Source: Amoebophrya sp. A120 (Eukaryota > Sar > Dinophyceae > Syndiniales > Amoebophryaceae). From it: a DNA stretch of 64,000 nucleotides. The notes beneath the pieces are model-generated. The model saw only the letters and a list, made by a program, of their open reading frames with translations. It was not told the origin of the DNA and did not search any database. Positions 31,800-46,700 of the stretch are shown in pieces (the first letter of the stretch is position 1; each line of letters begins with the position of its first letter). Position numbers and translations under genes: made by a program. The stretch lies in contig CAJINV010000010.1 of assembly GCA_905178155.1 (NCBI GenBank), positions 3,182,587-3,246,586 of the forward strand, in the 5' to 3' direction.

Positions 31800-34700
31800 T
31801 TACGCAAACACCCGCGGAAATTTTTGTTGAAACAAACTGACCACACCTCCGGTATTTGCGCCGTTCTGCTCCGGCAGCACAAATGCGTTCTGTATAACCC
31901 GCTCAGGTGTTACAATCTCAAACGTTAATACAACAGATTCTGGAAATCTGTGATGCAAGAGCTGCATGATCTAGCCTCCTCCCATAGGAAGATTGCGCAT
32001 GACCAGTTTCGGAGTCCCCAAACACACCTGAAATCCGGCGAAATTTGTATTGCGAAAACCTCAATTCCCTGTACGTTCCTCATGCTCTTTATGCAATACG
32101 AAATCCAGACTCTGTTGTAACGTTAGAGAGTCGTGTAATGCTTGAGCGGGTCATATTTTGCTGTGCCATTTTCGTCACCTCCTTGATGGGAATCTTCGGC
32201 AAGTCAAACTTCAGCATCCCCTTCAATTGCGACAAATCCCCAGGAGCAGGAGCTCCCGTGGCCGCCCCGTTTTGCTGCAATAGATCACGATGATCCGCCA
32301 CTGCAGCGCCCGCGGAATGGTCCTCGAGCCCCAAGGCCGCAACGAGATTCGGCACAGCAGCCGCTCCCCCGATCGGCACATCCAATGTTCCCGCGATCTT
32401 CTTCAAAAAAGCAATCGACCCGTCGGTGATCAGCCTGCGGATTCTCGCCTTCGATTATTGCGGTGAAAAGTGCCCCCCACCCCTGAAATTGCAAAAATTT
32501 GTGGTGCGAAGTTTCCAAATGAAAACTTTTTGTCATGCATGAAAGGAGAATGAATCTTTCTGATGCAGAGTCTACGCGTGTGTCGCATCGCTTGCATGAC
32601 AAGCGCCGCTCGTGCTAGGGTCTTTTGCAATACAAATCTTTGCTACTCACGATTGGAAACCTGTGATGCTGATAGATGCAAGAGGGCGAATGTTTCACTT
32701 GGAAAGGTTTGCAATACAAATGCTCCCAAGTTCGGGGGTGGGGGCATTTTTCATTGTAATATCGACTCGTAAATTTCCGTGGGAATTTTCCCGAAGTCCT
32801 GGGGCTCAAAGTCGAAGTCAATTTCGTCCTTCAGGTATACTGGGCAGAAGTATCGTACTCGTAATAATTGCAAATATGCATGACAAAGCTTCCTCCATCA
32901 AGGGTAAAACAGCATTACAAGTTGGTTCCACTTTTCTTCTTGCAAAAATTATTTGTAATGCAATTTATACTTAGTACGATGCTTTTGCATTGCATATCAC
33001 ATTATATTTCTGAATGGTGAACGTCGGCTCGCGCTGCGCCGCCGCGCCGGACGTGTTTTGTGCGTTGAACAGGACCGCTTGGCTATCGCATGCAAAAACG
33101 TCCCCAACTCCAGATTTGTAACATGCAGATTTGCAGCAAATCTGCATGTTACAAATGTTTCTCATGAGAAGGAGCATTGCGTAGTCGTGTTTTGGAATTA
33201 CAATTAGTCATGCTCTAATCAGAATGATGGACTAGATCTGTGATGCTGCTTAAGTACCTCGACCAGCACTACACCACGATTCCACAGATTTGTCATGCAA
33301 AACAGCCAAAACTTGTGGATTTGTCTAGCCGATTTCCTATCTTGACTATGGGGTGGGAACGTTTTTTCATAGGATATTGGTTTTCGCTTTGGAGCACCGA
33401 ATCAACGATGTCTGAGTGTTGGATGTTGCCGAACGTGGCTTCCCAGAAATCTTCCGTGGCGTGCACCTGTTCCTCCAGTTTCTTCTCCTGTTCTTTCAGA
33501 TATGACAGTGCACAACTCCCCCTCGTCCTCATTTCTCATGCAATAAAGTCCACAATTCCAGTTGTTCCCTTGATGTATCACTATTATGCATGACAAATTC
33601 CGGAAGCTCTAACAGTACTGCACTAGGTGCACAAATTTGTCATGCGTTGTGGCCTCCACGTGTGCTGGTGTTTGTATTGGTGTTCAACCTATACAAAAGA
33701 GGAGGAAGGGGAGTTGCGCACTCTCATATCAGAAACACTGGTGCGTAAAACTGGAGCAACGTTTGGAGCAGGGTTTGCAGCAAAAACCGGTCCGCAGACA
33801 GCTGCAGATTCAGGGACAGAGTCGTTCTAGTTGAAGAGGCCGAGGACCCTGTGCCCGACTGGAGGCTTTCCATGGTTTCTTGCTGCGTCCTTTCGACGGT
33901 CTTTCGCAATTGTTCCACGAGCAGCTGTCTGGCCTCTCGCGCTTCTTTCACAGCCGATTCTTTATCCACTAAATTGTCTACTTGGTCCGCATGCTCCTGT
34001 TCCAGCGCGTCGTCGTTGTCCAGCCCCGCAGCGAAGGCTTCCAGCAAGTCTTCCCTCGGGTTCAGTTTCTTGTCGTAGGAGAAAAGTTATCCTGCGCAAA
34101 AATATCGTACTCGTAGTAATTGCAAACATGCATATACAAATCTTGGTCCTATGCTAAATCAGCATTGCAAATTTTATCTCTCATGCTGAGGAAATTTGCA
34201 ATGCATTTATACGAGTACGATACTTTAACTTTTGCAGCTCATAAAAGTAGACTTGGGTCGAAAAGCGGGTAAGACGTGCTGCCAAAGATCTCGTAGATGG
34301 TTGCCAAAGATCTTGTTCTCGTCTTGTGCTGTTTATTCTGGTTCTCCACGTAGTTGACCACCTCTGCAGAAGTAGTCTCAAACTCTCGCTTATGGATTGT
34401 AAAAGTGTCTAGGTCTGGAAGGTTGGGACATGTAATGCTAGCTTTCCATACCTAGAAAATCTGTATTGCATAACGAACAAAAGTCGCAGCCTCTTACTTT
34501 CTTTGTCATGCAAAAACGCAGTTTCTCATGTGGATTGCCTATGAGAAAGCGTTTTGGGAAGTTGTCATGCCGGACTGCATTCGGAAGTGTTTTCATCATG
34601 CACATTTTAGCATCATAAGTTTCCAGACCCAGACATTTTTGCATTTCATATCGCTTGTCCCACAGGAACCCAGACACGGTGTTTTTCATCTCTATGACAG

Positions 34701-37700
34701 TGCACAACTCCCCCTCCCCCTCATTTGTGATGCAAAATGCCCAACCCAGACAGTCCCTCTTAGCACTGTTTGCATGACAAGTTCTGGCAGCCCAAATAGC
34801 ACTACAATCCTGTGGCTGTGCAAATTTGGCGTGCAAAACCTGCATTCTCGCTGTCGCTTGTATTGCCGTTCATGCTTTACAAATGAGGGAGAGGGGGAGT
34901 TGTGCACTCTCATATTCTCCCCGGAAGTGACACAAACGGCGGACCGTGTCGGTTGCTTGGCTTGAGTTCTGCTGTGCAAAAGTATCGCACTCGTTTCGTA
35001 TAAATGCTGGTCTTGCATTACAAATCTTTATCTTAAGGGAAATCCGCATTACAAATTTTCTCTCTCATGCTGAGAAAATTTGTAATGCATTTATACGAGT
35101 ACGATACTTTTGCAGTTCATATGAGTGTGGTCTTGGTGATGCTGTAGGACCGAAGTAGAAACTTCTGTTGCTGTAGCTGCAGCCGTAGAAGTTGCTGTAC
35201 CAGCAAGAACACCATTAGAAATTACTGTTGAAGCCTTACTCGCCGGCCCGCCTTCTGCCATCGTGCTTGTTGTTGTGAAAAACGGGTCGGCAACGTGCTC
35301 AATGCTGCAAACAAAATCGTCGTCAAACGCGGCCAGTAAGGCGGTTATTAAATGCCAAAATGTCTGGGTCTGGAAGAATGCAAGACCTGTCATGCACATT
35401 TTGCATGGCCAATGAGGTTTGCAATGCAGAACCTAGCATGACAGATTCTGTGAGGTCTCCATCATGCCTATCCTGCATCAGAAACTGCTTCTCAACTTGG
35501 TCGAAAGTCAACAGCTTCTGGACATCATGCAACACAGATTTTTGCATGATTCTGATTTACCATGACAAGTTCCACTTTTCCAGACCCAGACACTTTTGCA
35601 TTTGATAGCGGTGACAAGCCTGCCGTTGTGGCCGTCGGTGCATCGGGGGGCCAGCGCTATAGCCTGCTCACGTGTTACAATCTCAAACGTTACAATAGAC
35701 TATGGAGATCTGTGATGCAAGAAGTGCATTACCTAGAAGCCAACTCTCATAGGATTGCGCATGACAAGTAAGTTCCAGCGTCGGAGTCCCAAACCGCACT
35801 ACAATCTAGCGACATTTGTATTGCAGAAAGTAGAATGCTGTCCGAGTCTGTCATGCTCATCACGCAACGCGACAAAATCCAGATTCTATTGTAACGTTTG
35901 AGATTGTACCGTTTCAGCAGGGCGTAAGCGTGAGCAACACTTTTTGGATCACGGGGTCCTCTAGAACGGTGGAAGTTGTTGATACGCTAGTAGTGGCTTT
36001 AATATCGTTTGCGCCTGTAGTTCCGCTCATTTGTGCAGGAGCTGCCTTTGGAGCTCCTCCTGCACTAGAAGTACTCGTAGTTCCTGCTGTTTTATTGTTC
36101 CCGGCACCCCAGGTGGACCACGTGTTAGTTATTGTGCTCGAGCTGCCCGCCGCCGCTGAGCCCGTGGACGCCTCGTAATCAAAAATCGAATACATTTTCC
36201 TCTCCCGAAGGCGCTTTTTTCGAGACGCAGGGGAGTTGTTGTGGTTCCCCTTTATTTTTCCGTTTTCCAACTCCGCCCCTACTTCAAACGAGCTATTTCT
36301 TCGCAACAAATTCGTACTACTGCCTGACCGCTTCGACCCCGCCCTGCGCATCTCCCGCATTTCCCGCGCGTGCTCCAAAACGAGCTCCGCATTTCCCTGA
36401 ATTAGGTCGCGCTTCCCTGCGAAACTCGTGGTGTTTCCCCTTTCCATATGGATTGTAAAAATGTCTGGGTCTGGAAACTTGTGATGTTGGGCGGCGTATC
36501 ATGAGGAGGCCACAGGTGCTGGCTCAGCATGACAAGTTTCTGAGCTTCAAGGTGTTGCCTATTGTGCATGACAAACTGCGTTTCTGCATGACAGCAAAAT
36601 GGGTCTCTTGGGTAATGTGCATGACAGATTTAAGAGTCATGTGAAACAAGCATGACAAACTTGCATTCTTCCAGACCCAGACATATTTGCATTTGATATT
36701 CCAAGCTGCTGGACCGTCGCGGAGACAGGGAAGGAGAGTCTATCGTAAAGAAAAATCCCCCCTCCCCATATCGAAAAGGCATGCCTCAGAAAATTTGCGA
36801 TGCTGATTTGTGATCGTGTCTGTCTTGCAAGTAAGCAACGGCATATGCTCCGCCCCATTATGCAGGCGGTTTGTAATGCTGTTGGGCCTACAGCATAGAC
36901 AGCCCTCATGCTACTTGCCTATGCCAAAACCTCTCTACATTGGCATGATATAGGCCTGCAGTCCTCCACTGCAAGACAGAGCTGATTTGTGTACACAAAT
37001 CCAGCAACAGAAATTTTCGGCTCGATATGGGGAGGGCGGATTTTTCCTTTTGATAGAGTCCACGCCGGAGCTGTCGCCCGCCCCCGAACTGAACGAGCGA
37101 CTTCTCCGCATCGCGTTCCCCATGGAGCCGGCCCGGTCCAGCCTTTTCGGCGAGGGAGACGCGGAGGAAAAGCCGGCCCCTCCTGCGGCCGGCGAATTCA
37201 CGCTGTTCGCGGGGGCGGTCCCGAGGCTGGTCATGCTGCCCTGCTTCTGGATAGTAGTACTAAACGCGTGTGGACCGCTCGGCGACGCCAGGGAAGATGC
37301 TCCGAAGTCCATGGTCGAGTGCTTTCCGGGAATCAATTTCTTTCCCACTGCGCTAATCGGGCTCAAAACTTCCTCCATCGTTTTCGATCGGCGCATACTG
37401 CGCAACCCCGCATGTGTCGACGTCGGAGCGGCCAGATCATCCTCGTCTTTGTTCGCCACGGCTCCTGCAGCTTTAGTGTCGCCATCTTCCTTATGCATTG
37501 CAAAAGCATCGTACTAGTATAGATTGCAATACAAATTTGGAATTTCGTTAGAATTAGAAATGGAATTTGTCATGCGGATTTGCCTTGATAAAAAGATTTG
37601 TAATGCAAGCCTTGCATTTATACGAGTACGATACTTTTGCACAGGATATTCCTCGTCGTCGTCTAGAAGAGAAACCTGCTTCCTGGTGTTATCCTGGGTA

Positions 37701-40700
37701 AAAACGTCCCCACACCAGCAGAGTCAGGATCAGATGGGAAATCTGCAAGACAAATTAGCCTTATTTGGTTGTTTCGCATGACAAATTCTTTGCCCTCGTA
37801 GTGTAATCCTGTTTAGGTTAGGTAGTTCCAAAGCATCACAGATCTAGCATATCATGCTGGTTATAGCATCACAAATTCCAAAACACGAAAAATAGGGAAT
37901 GCTTCATCTCATGGGGCTCCGCATGCGAGACACTTTTGGCATGCAGATTAGCATGACATCTCTGGGGTGGGGACGTTTTTACACAGGATAGGTGTTCGCG
38001 CGTTTTATCTTTACCTGTTCGCGAACCTGCTCCAAGTCGTCCACAGCTTGTTTCACCTGGTCCGTGTCGATCAGGTTATTCGCGGTTTTCTGTTATGAGA
38101 GTGCACATCTCCCCCTTCCCCTCGTTTGTCATGCAAAGCACCAAACTCAGTGGTCACGCCTGGCCTCAGAGCACTGCTCGCATGACAAGTGAATCTGGAA
38201 ACCTAAAGTAGCACTGCGCTCCAGTGCAAACTTGTCATGCACAACCGGCATTCTTGCTGATGCTTGTATTGCCGTTCATGCTAGTACACACATGAAGGGG
38301 GCGGGGGGAGTTGTGCACAACTGTCATATCTGTCTCTGCACAAACATTTTCTTCTCTTCCAACCGATCCTGTTTCAACCTCTCCTCCATTGCCATCCGCT
38401 GGTGCAGATACCGCAGAATCTTGACGATTTCGTTGCAACTCGGGTGCAGGAAGTGCGCAATCGACTGGAGGGCGATGACTAAATCCGAAGTCACGAAGAC
38501 CTGGTTCCGCTCGTACTGGAAAACTTCCAGGATCTTCTTCGTGACGGACAGCGCGCTCGGTGGAACAGCTGGTTTGTCCACCAATTTGTCCCAATTCAGC
38601 CCTACGTAGTCGAACAAATACCAACTAGGCTGCGAAACCGACACTGAGCTAAAGTGCCAAACGGATTGCGACGCAATGCGAATGTCGAAAACCTTGGTGG
38701 TTGCTATCACCAGAAAAAAGTGTTACAGTTACACATTTGTTGGAGTTTCTGCATCACAAATTTTCTCTGTGCGGCACAGAAAACTTGTAATGCGAACATC
38801 ATAAGGGAAAACATGAAGGAAACGAGGATCCCAAGCATTTCCTGCATGAGAAAGGTTGTCTGTGTTGCCGGTCTTGCAACACAATGTGTAACTGTAACAC
38901 TTTTTTCTTGCGATAGTTGCCGACGAGGAATTATTCCCGGCGGAGTAGGAAGTGGGAATGTTATGGGAGTGCCAGAATCGAAATTGACATCAAAGTTGAA
39001 ACGATTTGTCATGCATAAAATGCATGACCCGAGGCACGTGTGTTGCAGAGCAGGCAAGTGAGGCCGATTGTAAGGCTGTTTGGGGTTACAGCTCGAGCTG
39101 CTAAAGTAGCATGAGGAAATCGCCCTCCTTTGCCTAAACAGCATGACAAACTGGATTTAGAGACCGCCGAAATTTGTCATGCGCCACTTAGAAACTGGTT
39201 TCCAACTGGCATCCATTTTATGCATGACAAATCATGTCAACTTTGTCAATTTCGATTCTGACACTTCCATAAATGTTCTGCAGTCCGTATTCCACCGGTT
39301 GGATAGCACTGAGCACCTTATTTGTACTCCCATTTCTGGTGTTCGTCTTCACAACCCCCGTTTGGATTTTCCGCACCGAATTCCGCACCGCTGCCCACTC
39401 GAGCAGGAGGTCATGATGCGATTTCTTCTTTAACCCGCCGTCCGCTCCCGCCGCGCCATTACCCGCAGCTCCTGATGCGGCTGCTCCTTTAGCATCCTTC
39501 TTTTTGTTCTTCGCAGTGGTGGAATCAGCGCTGGCAGTACTCGACGAATTTTTGCTCCCGGTACTATTCGTCAAGAACGCCTGCTCCAGGCACGTTTTGT
39601 CGAACAGATTCAACTTCTGAATCGCGTCGACAAGGCATTTGTCTCCGTCGTTTAACAGGTCAAAGTATGCATTGCAAAAGCATCGTACTAGTATAGATTG
39701 CATCACAAATTTTGGCAAGAAGAAAAGTGGAATTTGTAATGCTGTTTTACCTTAGGAAGGAGATTTGTCACGCATATTTGCAATTAGTACGAGTACGATA
39801 CTTTTGCACAGGATACAAACACGTACCGCCCGGACGGGTTCCGCGGGTTGAACCCAATTACGCTCGACACCGAGTGCATCAGCATTCGCTCCGGCTTCCG
39901 CAGCGCGCCGATCATCTGCGCGCAGAAGTCCCCGTTGTTTTGGTTTCCGGGCGTGATCGGCAAGACCGTGCCGGCCAACGGCCACAGCGCTTTCCGCATC
40001 CTGGTCGCTTCCAGGAACCGACCCAGCATGCGGAACTGGGTCGGCTTCAGGGAGAGCATGCGCGCGAGGAGCGGGAGGAGCGGGGTGTCGAACACCAGCC
40101 CCTCGTCTGCGTTGTGGAAAAATTGAAGAATACCGACGAGACCAGTAAGCGACACGTCGTACCGATGGGCGTTCGACAAGTGGTTCAAGAAATCGTGCGG
40201 CAGAAGCGGCTGCTTGTTCGTAGAAGCGGCTTGTTGTAGTTGCAGAAGCTGCTGTTGCTGTCCCAGCTGCCCATGTTCTTTCGGCTGCTCTGACACCAGA
40301 CGCAGCTCAAACTCGATGACTATGGAAGTTGTACTAGCGCTAGAATTTGTCATGCTGTTTTGCACGAGTGGCGAACTGAAGAAATCCCCAGTCACTTCCT
40401 TGCCGTTGACAAATCCGCTCTCGATTGCATAGCAGTATCGAAATGAAAAATCCCCCCTCCCCATATCAAAGCGGACATCTGTGATGCAGATTTGTGGTCG
40501 CAAATCAGCTTTGTCATGCTAGAAGGCAAAAGATGCGGACTGTTGACACGGAAACACCTCGACAGTGAACTCCCGACGAATTTTGCAAAACCCCTAGTCG
40601 ATTCTTTGTCGATTCCTTATCCAAAACGAAAATCGCACGCACGTGCTCCAATGTCTACGCTCACGACTGTTGTCGTGCGCCACACGGCCAGAGAGAAGGC

Positions 40701-43700
40701 CGGCGACTTGAAACCACACAAAGCCAGCGCTTTGCTCCAAGTCGCTGGCAGTTTTTGGCGTCCCCTTTCGGTGTCGAACAATTGCACGCCGCGCTGCGGT
40801 TCTACTGTATCGAACCGGCTGCGCGGCTTTTGCACTGTGCGTCATCTTCCGGCTCGAGCCTTGCTTTGTTACACTTGTACGAAATGGAGGCCCCGCTCAC
40901 CCTGCGGCGTGGCGATCTTGTACAATTGTACGAAAAGCGGCGTGGCACTTGGCGTCACATCGCCACCCTGCGGCGTAGCGATTTCGTACATTACCATCGG
41001 GGGGATGGCGGCGCCAGCAGGCGACGACCTAAAGGAGCAAGCCGCTTTTCGTACAATTGTACGAAACAGGGGACAACACTGTCCGCCACTTTCGCAGGCG
41101 TGCTTGCATTCTGCGGGCCGCGGCAGCGCTGCCCGCGCGCCCAGTGTCCGCGCGCGCCCAAGTGCATCCACAGCAGCGGCGCGGAGCCTCTGTCGATTCC
41201 TTGTCGATTCCTTGTCGATTCCTTGTCGATTCTTTGTCGATTCCTTGTCGATTCCTTGTCGATTCCTTGTCGATTCTTTGTCGATTCCTTGTCGATTCCT
41301 TGTCGATTTTTTCTCATTTCGTACAATTGTACGAAATCAGCAGCTCTGAAAGAAAATGTCACTTTCCTAATTTCGTACAATTGTACGAAATCAATATTTC
41401 TAAAAGAAACAGCGAATTTCGTACAATTGTACGAAATTGTACGAAATCGACAAAGAATCGACAAAGAATCGACAAGGAATCGACAAGGAATCGACAAAGA
41501 ATCGACACGGACTCGACAGAGGTCACCCCGAAACATGGGCGCAACGAGTGGAATCGACAAGGAATCGACAACGACCACCGAGAAGCAAGGCAGCAGAGCC
41601 GTCGTATTTGGCACAAACACTTGCGCGCCCTTTTGTACAAAACAAGCGGCTGCGCGACCTCCTATTTTCGTACAATTGTACAAAAAGCGATTGGGGGACC
41701 TGCCCCGCACCTTCCGGCTGGGGTACGTCCAGCCCTGCCAGTGTCGTCGATTGTGCGAGCCAGCGCATTTTCGTACGATTGTACGAAATGTTATCTGGAG
41801 ACCAAGCACCCGCTTTTCGTACGGTTGTACGAAGTCAGCAATTTTTCTGACAGAAAATGTCAGTTTCCTAATTTCGTACAATTGTGCGAAATTGTCGCTG
41901 TGCTCCCCGCTTTTGCTGTTGTCTGCGTGTTTTCGTCATGCTCCCCGCTTTTGCTCTATATTCATGACAACGGTCATACTTCTCGAACTGTTCATTGTAT
42001 GCGCTACTTGGGTTGTACACGGCAGTGGACCAAGCACGCAGGCAGAAAACAAGAAAGATATCGGCCAAAATCGACAAGGAATCGACAGAAAATCGACAGA
42101 GAATCGACAGAAAATCGACAGCAATTCGACGACTTCAGCTTGTCGAGGTGTTCCGGTGCCAAGGACTGTAGTGCTGGCTGGCGTGGGAAAGCCAAATCTT
42201 CAGCATGACAGGAGGCAGCTGGAATGGGGAAACAGCATGGCAAATTGCCTGCAACAAGTCAGGCCACAACTGCGTCTTTTGGCCTTCTAGCAATACAAGT
42301 CGACTTGTGTACTCAAATGCAGCACCACAAGTTTCGTTTTCGATATGGGGAGGGGGCATTTTTCCTTTTGATAAGTAGAGCACGTTCTTCGCCGTCAGCT
42401 CCTGAAAATGCTTCCGCACCAAATCCAACACGGTGCGGTGCACCGGGTTCCCGAGCCAAAGTTTGTACTTGCCGAGTTTGGGATTCGTGAAGTCCCACAG
42501 ATTATCAAATGTAAAAGTGTCTGGGTCTGGAAGAATGCAAGATTTGTCATGCATATTTCTCATGGCCCATGATGCCTGTAATGCAGGACCAGCATCGCAG
42601 ACTTTTAGAGGGCTTCCTGATGCACCTTCCGCATGAGAAATGCCCTGTCCGTGTAGCACAAACTGTGCCCCTCGTGCTGGTGGTCATGCAATGCAATTTT
42701 TTTTAGAGTCCAAAAACAGCATGACAAGTTGCAATCTTCCAGACCCAGACACTTTTGCAGTTGATACAGATTATCGTTCACCGCCCTCGTTTGCTGGTTA
42801 TCCAGTTGGATCCTCGTGTCGGAGAAATCTATCGCGATAATCCTGTTGTGCGTTTCCTTCAGCATTTGGTTCACGTTGGACTCTTTCGCCATGTCCCCAG
42901 CAGCACCCCCACCTGTAGTTGTACTAGCACTTGTAGCTACTGTTCCACCGCTGATGTTCTTATTCGCAGACGTAGCTCCTGCTCCTTGTTTCTTGCTCGC
43001 AGCTCCCTTAGAAGAAGTTGTCAACGTGCCTCCTGTCGACGTGTTGCTGTTGGCCAAAATGTTTTTGCACTGCACCAGAACCGCTCGCAGCAGGTACTGC
43101 ATTCCGAGATACCCGTGCGGGTTGCCGCGCAATTCCAGAGATTTCAGGCCGGAAATCCCGGTCGAACCAGACCCAATCACCGCTTCGGAGAGCAGCAAAT
43201 CCATGCTGGCATCGAGGCCGCAATTGTTCAAACAGAGGGACTTCAATGAGGATACCTGCGCGCCCGTGGAAACACCCGATGCCGGTTTCAAACTGGTCAA
43301 GAAAAAGGTAATTGGGGGCATGGACTTCAGCTCGAGATGTTGCTGCAACAGATCCACCGGCAGATTTTCCTCTCCCATCGTCACCGAGTGCAGCGCGTGC
43401 GGCTCCAGCACCGAACTGTTTTGTAGGTAGTGTCGTGTGACTTTGTCCGCCGCCGTAGCAGATAGATCCGCGTGTTTTCGGATTCCACAGTTGTGGTTGA
43501 AGCTCAGGTCCAAAAACTGCAGCTTCAGCGACTCGGAACTTGCGACGCCGAGCTTGCGGAAGAACTCCGGCGCTTGCAGATCGTTTTTCGACAAGTCCAA
43601 CGCCTTCAACCGGCCAGATATCAGTTCGAAGAAGTTCTCGTCCAGGATTTCCCTCGGATTCACCGAAGCCAGCCGGCAGTCGGACAAGGCGAGAATGGAA

Positions 43701-46700
43701 AGAAAGGAGCAATTGTTGGCGAGCTGCTCACAAAGTTTGGAGAACAGCGAACCCGAATTCCCGATCGCCTGGATTCCATTCAAATTCAACCGGTTCAGGT
43801 TTCGGATCTTCTTCGCGTTGGTGAGGAGGCAGTTCAGTCCCAACTGCGAAACCTTGTAATTCCAGGCCAGGTCCAAATCCTTCAACTGATCCCCGAAAGG
43901 TCGAATCAGCCGGTCGAAGAGCGGGATCAGGGAAATGTCGGAAAAATCGTTGTTTTCCAACTGAACCGACACAATCTTGTTGTTTTTCGTCTTCTGGGTC
44001 GACTGCAGCGCCGTTTCGTAGAAATCCAGCAACCGCAGCAGTTTTTCGTCCGTCAAATTCAGATTCGCCAAGTCCAGCAGTCTCTTATTCGGTTCCCAGT
44101 TTCGCTGCTGCTCCACTTTCGCCTGCTCCCGCGCTAACCCCGTTTTATCCTCTGCAAAAATATCAACATAGTCGTAGTAATTGCAGCTTTGCATGACAAG
44201 TCCAATTTTCTACCCAAACACGCATGACAAATTCAATTGAATTTTATTTCTTCATCTTGAGAAAATTTGTAATGCAATTTCTACGTAGTGCGGTAGTTTT
44301 GCAATGCATACGTTTGCACCAACAGCGACTGGCTCCTCGGATCGCTTTTGTTCACCTCGGTGAACTATCAAGTGCAAAAATGTCTGGCGGGTCTGGAAGA
44401 ATGCATGTTTGTCATGATTGTCTGGCATATACTCTTGAATCTGTCATGCATGTTACCCAAGAACTCCATTTTCCTCTCATGCAGCTGAAACTCAGTTGGT
44501 CATGCAGAATAGGCAACGCCTAGAAGGAGCTCAGAAACTTGTCATGTTGAGCAAGCTCTTGTGGCCTCATCATGATACGCCACTCACCATCACAAGTTTC
44601 CAGACCCAGACACTTTTGCATTTGATATGAACTCCAGGCCGAAGTGGGTGGAGTTGGTCTGGTCCGGGGGTGGGAGAGTTTTGGGTAGACTTTGTTCCCC
44701 ATCAGCTCGCACACCACCTGCAACCTCACCCGGACCACTCTTCGCATCGGTCAAGGTCAGCGCGGAGAGCGACCCAAAAATGCCGGCGGTCTTTGTTGTT
44801 GTTGATGGCCCCGCCCCGGCTGGTGCTGTTGTAGCAGCACCAGCTCCGTCATCTCCCTCCTGCACCGCCCACAGCTCTGCTGCCGCGGCTGCCGCCGCCT
44901 CGCGTTTCGACTTGACTGCCAGGTGGCTCGCGATTTGGTTCAAACAGATGTACTCCTCGGCGGAACGGTGCTGCAGGAAGAAAAAGTTTTTCTGCAGGAT
45001 GTTCAAGGTTATCTAGTGCAAATATGTCTCGGTCTGGAATATTGCAACGTTTGCCATGCATATTTCGCATGAGCTATGATGCCTGTAATGCATGATCTAG
45101 CATGCCAGATTTTTAGAGCGTTTCCTGTTCTTGCCTATTCCGCATGCGATGTGCCCTCTGCGCGTAGCACAAACCGCGCTCTTCTTGCTGGTCATGCAAT
45201 ACAGATTTCTCTGGAATCCGGAGACAGCATTACAAGTTGCAACCTTCCAGACCCAGACATTATATTTGCATTTCATAAAAGTGTCAAAGACCGCCCGCTT
45301 CTCCTGAAACCGGTGCTCCTGCTCCAAAAACAGTATCCCGAGTAGAAACATCCCCACGACCCCACAGGGACAGGTGTTTGTAATGCAAATCTGCACGCTG
45401 AAAATGTTTCTCATGCGGTGTCCCATGAAACGCATTTTCTAATAGAAGCGTTTCGGAATTTGTCATGCCCCAACAAGCATGAGAGGCTACCTCTGTGATG
45501 CTGCTCAACTAGCTAAACAGGAAGATTACTTTAGGGGGCCAAGCTACTTGTCATGCGCAATAGCCAAAGCTTGTTGATTTGTCTAGCAGAGTTCCCATCT
45601 TGACCACTATGGTATGGGGTGGTGACGTTTTTACACAGGATAAACAGCAGGGACTTCGCGGGCACCGGGACGTCATTGTCCTTTTCGCACCTCTATGAAC
45701 TGCAAAAGTATCGTACTCGTATAAATGCATCACAAATTTCCTCAGCATGAGAAATTAAATTTGTAATGGGGATTTGCCTCAAGAAAAAGATTTGTAATGC
45801 ATGATTGCAATACGAGTACGATACTTTTGCACAGGATAACCTCGCGAAGTAGTTGATGTGCGCCTTCTGGTAGGTACGAACTGCAAAAGTATCGTACTAG
45901 TAGGAATTGCAATACAAATTAGCTTAGCATGACAAATGGAACTTGTCATGCTGTTTTGCCTTGGGATGGAGATTTGTAATGCATGACTGCGATTACTACG
46001 AGTACGATACTTTTGCACTTGATAGTAGGCGGAATGCGACAAAAGCTTGTTCGCGAAAATCGACAACGCCGGAAAGGCCCGGGGGTTGTTGTACAATTGC
46101 TCTCGTAGCTCGAGTTTGGGCACCAAGGGCGCGTTGTCCGGAATGAGGTCGTTCTTTCCGTCGTCTTCGAAGATCTCGCCCAGTCTTTCCATGGACTTTC
46201 GCCGTCGCACGTCCCCGTTCGGAATCGGAAACATCTTCAGCTGATCCTGCAATTTCTCTACGGTGTGCACGGGCTTGTGCATCTTGCCGACGCGGAAATC
46301 ATATGCATTGCAAAAGTATCGCACTCCTTCTCCTATAAATGCATTACAAATACAAATTTCCACCTCAGCATGAGAAATAAAATTTGTACTGCGGATTTAC
46401 CTTAAGAAAAAGATTTGTAATGCATAACTCCAATACGAGTACGATACTTTTGCACAGGATAAATCAAAAAACTTTGCCACGGTCGACTCCGCCGTGTTCA
46501 TGCGCCCCGCCATGGTATGGAGTTCTCTAATCAGTTACATTCTCAACTGCTCTTCCATGAATTTGTAAATGCAAAAGTGGCAAAAGCCAAAGGGCGGAGG
46601 GTGCACCTGTAGCATTACAAATGCCGCCCAGATGTAAGTGCTGTTTAGCCCTTCGCAGATTTGTCATGCGAAGCAGCTTGGTCGTGTGGATGATGAAGAT

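Noticed and set aside
40755-42290. 511-codon open frame on the plus strand
   Set aside because: It is built from repeated palindromes and TCGATTCCTTG units, gives repetitive peptides in all frames, and lies inside an introner.
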